This document shows positions 5,960 through 6,050 of a stretch of 6,050 bases of DNA, one piece after another. The translations under genes and the position numbers were made by a program. The DNA comes from Desulfotignum sp. (lineage in GTDB: Bacteria > Desulfobacterota > Desulfobacteria > Desulfobacterales > Desulfobacteraceae): the NCBI GenBank assembly GCA_011390235.1, contig JAABSS010000055.1:1-6050 (forward strand), given 5' to 3'. Position 1 is the stretch's first letter. Every line of letters starts with the position of its first letter. Under the pieces are notes generated by a model. It saw only the letters and a list, made by a program, of their open reading frames with translations, had not been told where the DNA came from and ran no database searches.

Positions 5960-6050
5960 TTATTCCATGTGTGCTTTGGCTGTTTGTAGCGCCAGGTCTT
6001 TATACTTTGTAGATATATCGCTCGCAGATTTTCCGGTAATGGTAGCCGTA
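5960..6050 (-). CDS. C-terminal end of an unidentified protein (partial)
   Basis: The minus strand is open from the window edge to TAA at 5962-5960, giving the last 29 residues of a protein. It includes ITGKSASDISTKYKDLALQT and ends in AHME. The segment is polar and probably helical. The residue composition looks like real protein, but it is too short to assign a family. It is a separate gene from ftsH, with the hairpin-rich stretch and the divergent coiled-coil gene in between. Confidence 0.45.
   Translation of the reverse strand, partial: TATITGKSASDISTKYKDLALQTAKAHME

Noticed and set aside
1..6050. CRISPR arrays, tRNA or rRNA genes, insertion sequences
   Set aside because: No regularly spaced repeats, no cloverleaf or rRNA signature, and no transposase or terminal repeats with target duplication were seen.

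Overview
The window looks like a chromosomal stress-tolerance region from a Gram-negative bacterium of moderate GC content. The style of the proteins suggests an anaerobic Desulfobacterota-like (sulfate-reducer-like) lineage, but no phylogenetic marker is present, so that is a guess.

Almost everything from about 5140 down to 1 lies on the minus strand and reads as one run. In transcription order it holds: a 17-codon leader ORF whose stop overlaps the next start; ftsH, a complete membrane AAA+ zinc protease; a 54-codon scrap of NAD+-dependent DNA ligase (ligA); a protein-L-isoaspartate O-methyltransferase gene (pcm) that has lost its SAM-binding core; a 243-bp gap with promoter-like and repeat signals; an intact exported protein with six BON domains; a four-helix 130-aa membrane protein of unknown function; and the 5' end of a trehalose-6-phosphate synthase gene (otsA), also with its middle removed. 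Only otsA runs off the window (left edge).

On the plus strand, divergent from ftsH, is an intact 100-aa charged coiled-coil protein that may be a stress-response protein. Beyond it (5720-5959) is a GC-rich non-coding stretch dominated by hairpins, including an 18-bp inverted repeat enclosing 96 bases. The last 91 bases hold the C-terminal end of another minus-strand gene.

The genes share a theme: membrane protein quality control (FtsH), damaged-protein repair (Pcm), envelope maintenance (BON protein), osmoprotection (OtsA) and DNA repair (ligase). The striking point is that the three cytoplasmic biosynthetic or repair enzymes are all reduced to fragments, while the three envelope proteins are complete. 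The fragments were found by translating frames by eye; none of them appears as a full-length ORF. Either this cassette is decaying by internal deletions, or the assembly has collapsed sequence at three places. Reads across the junctions would decide.
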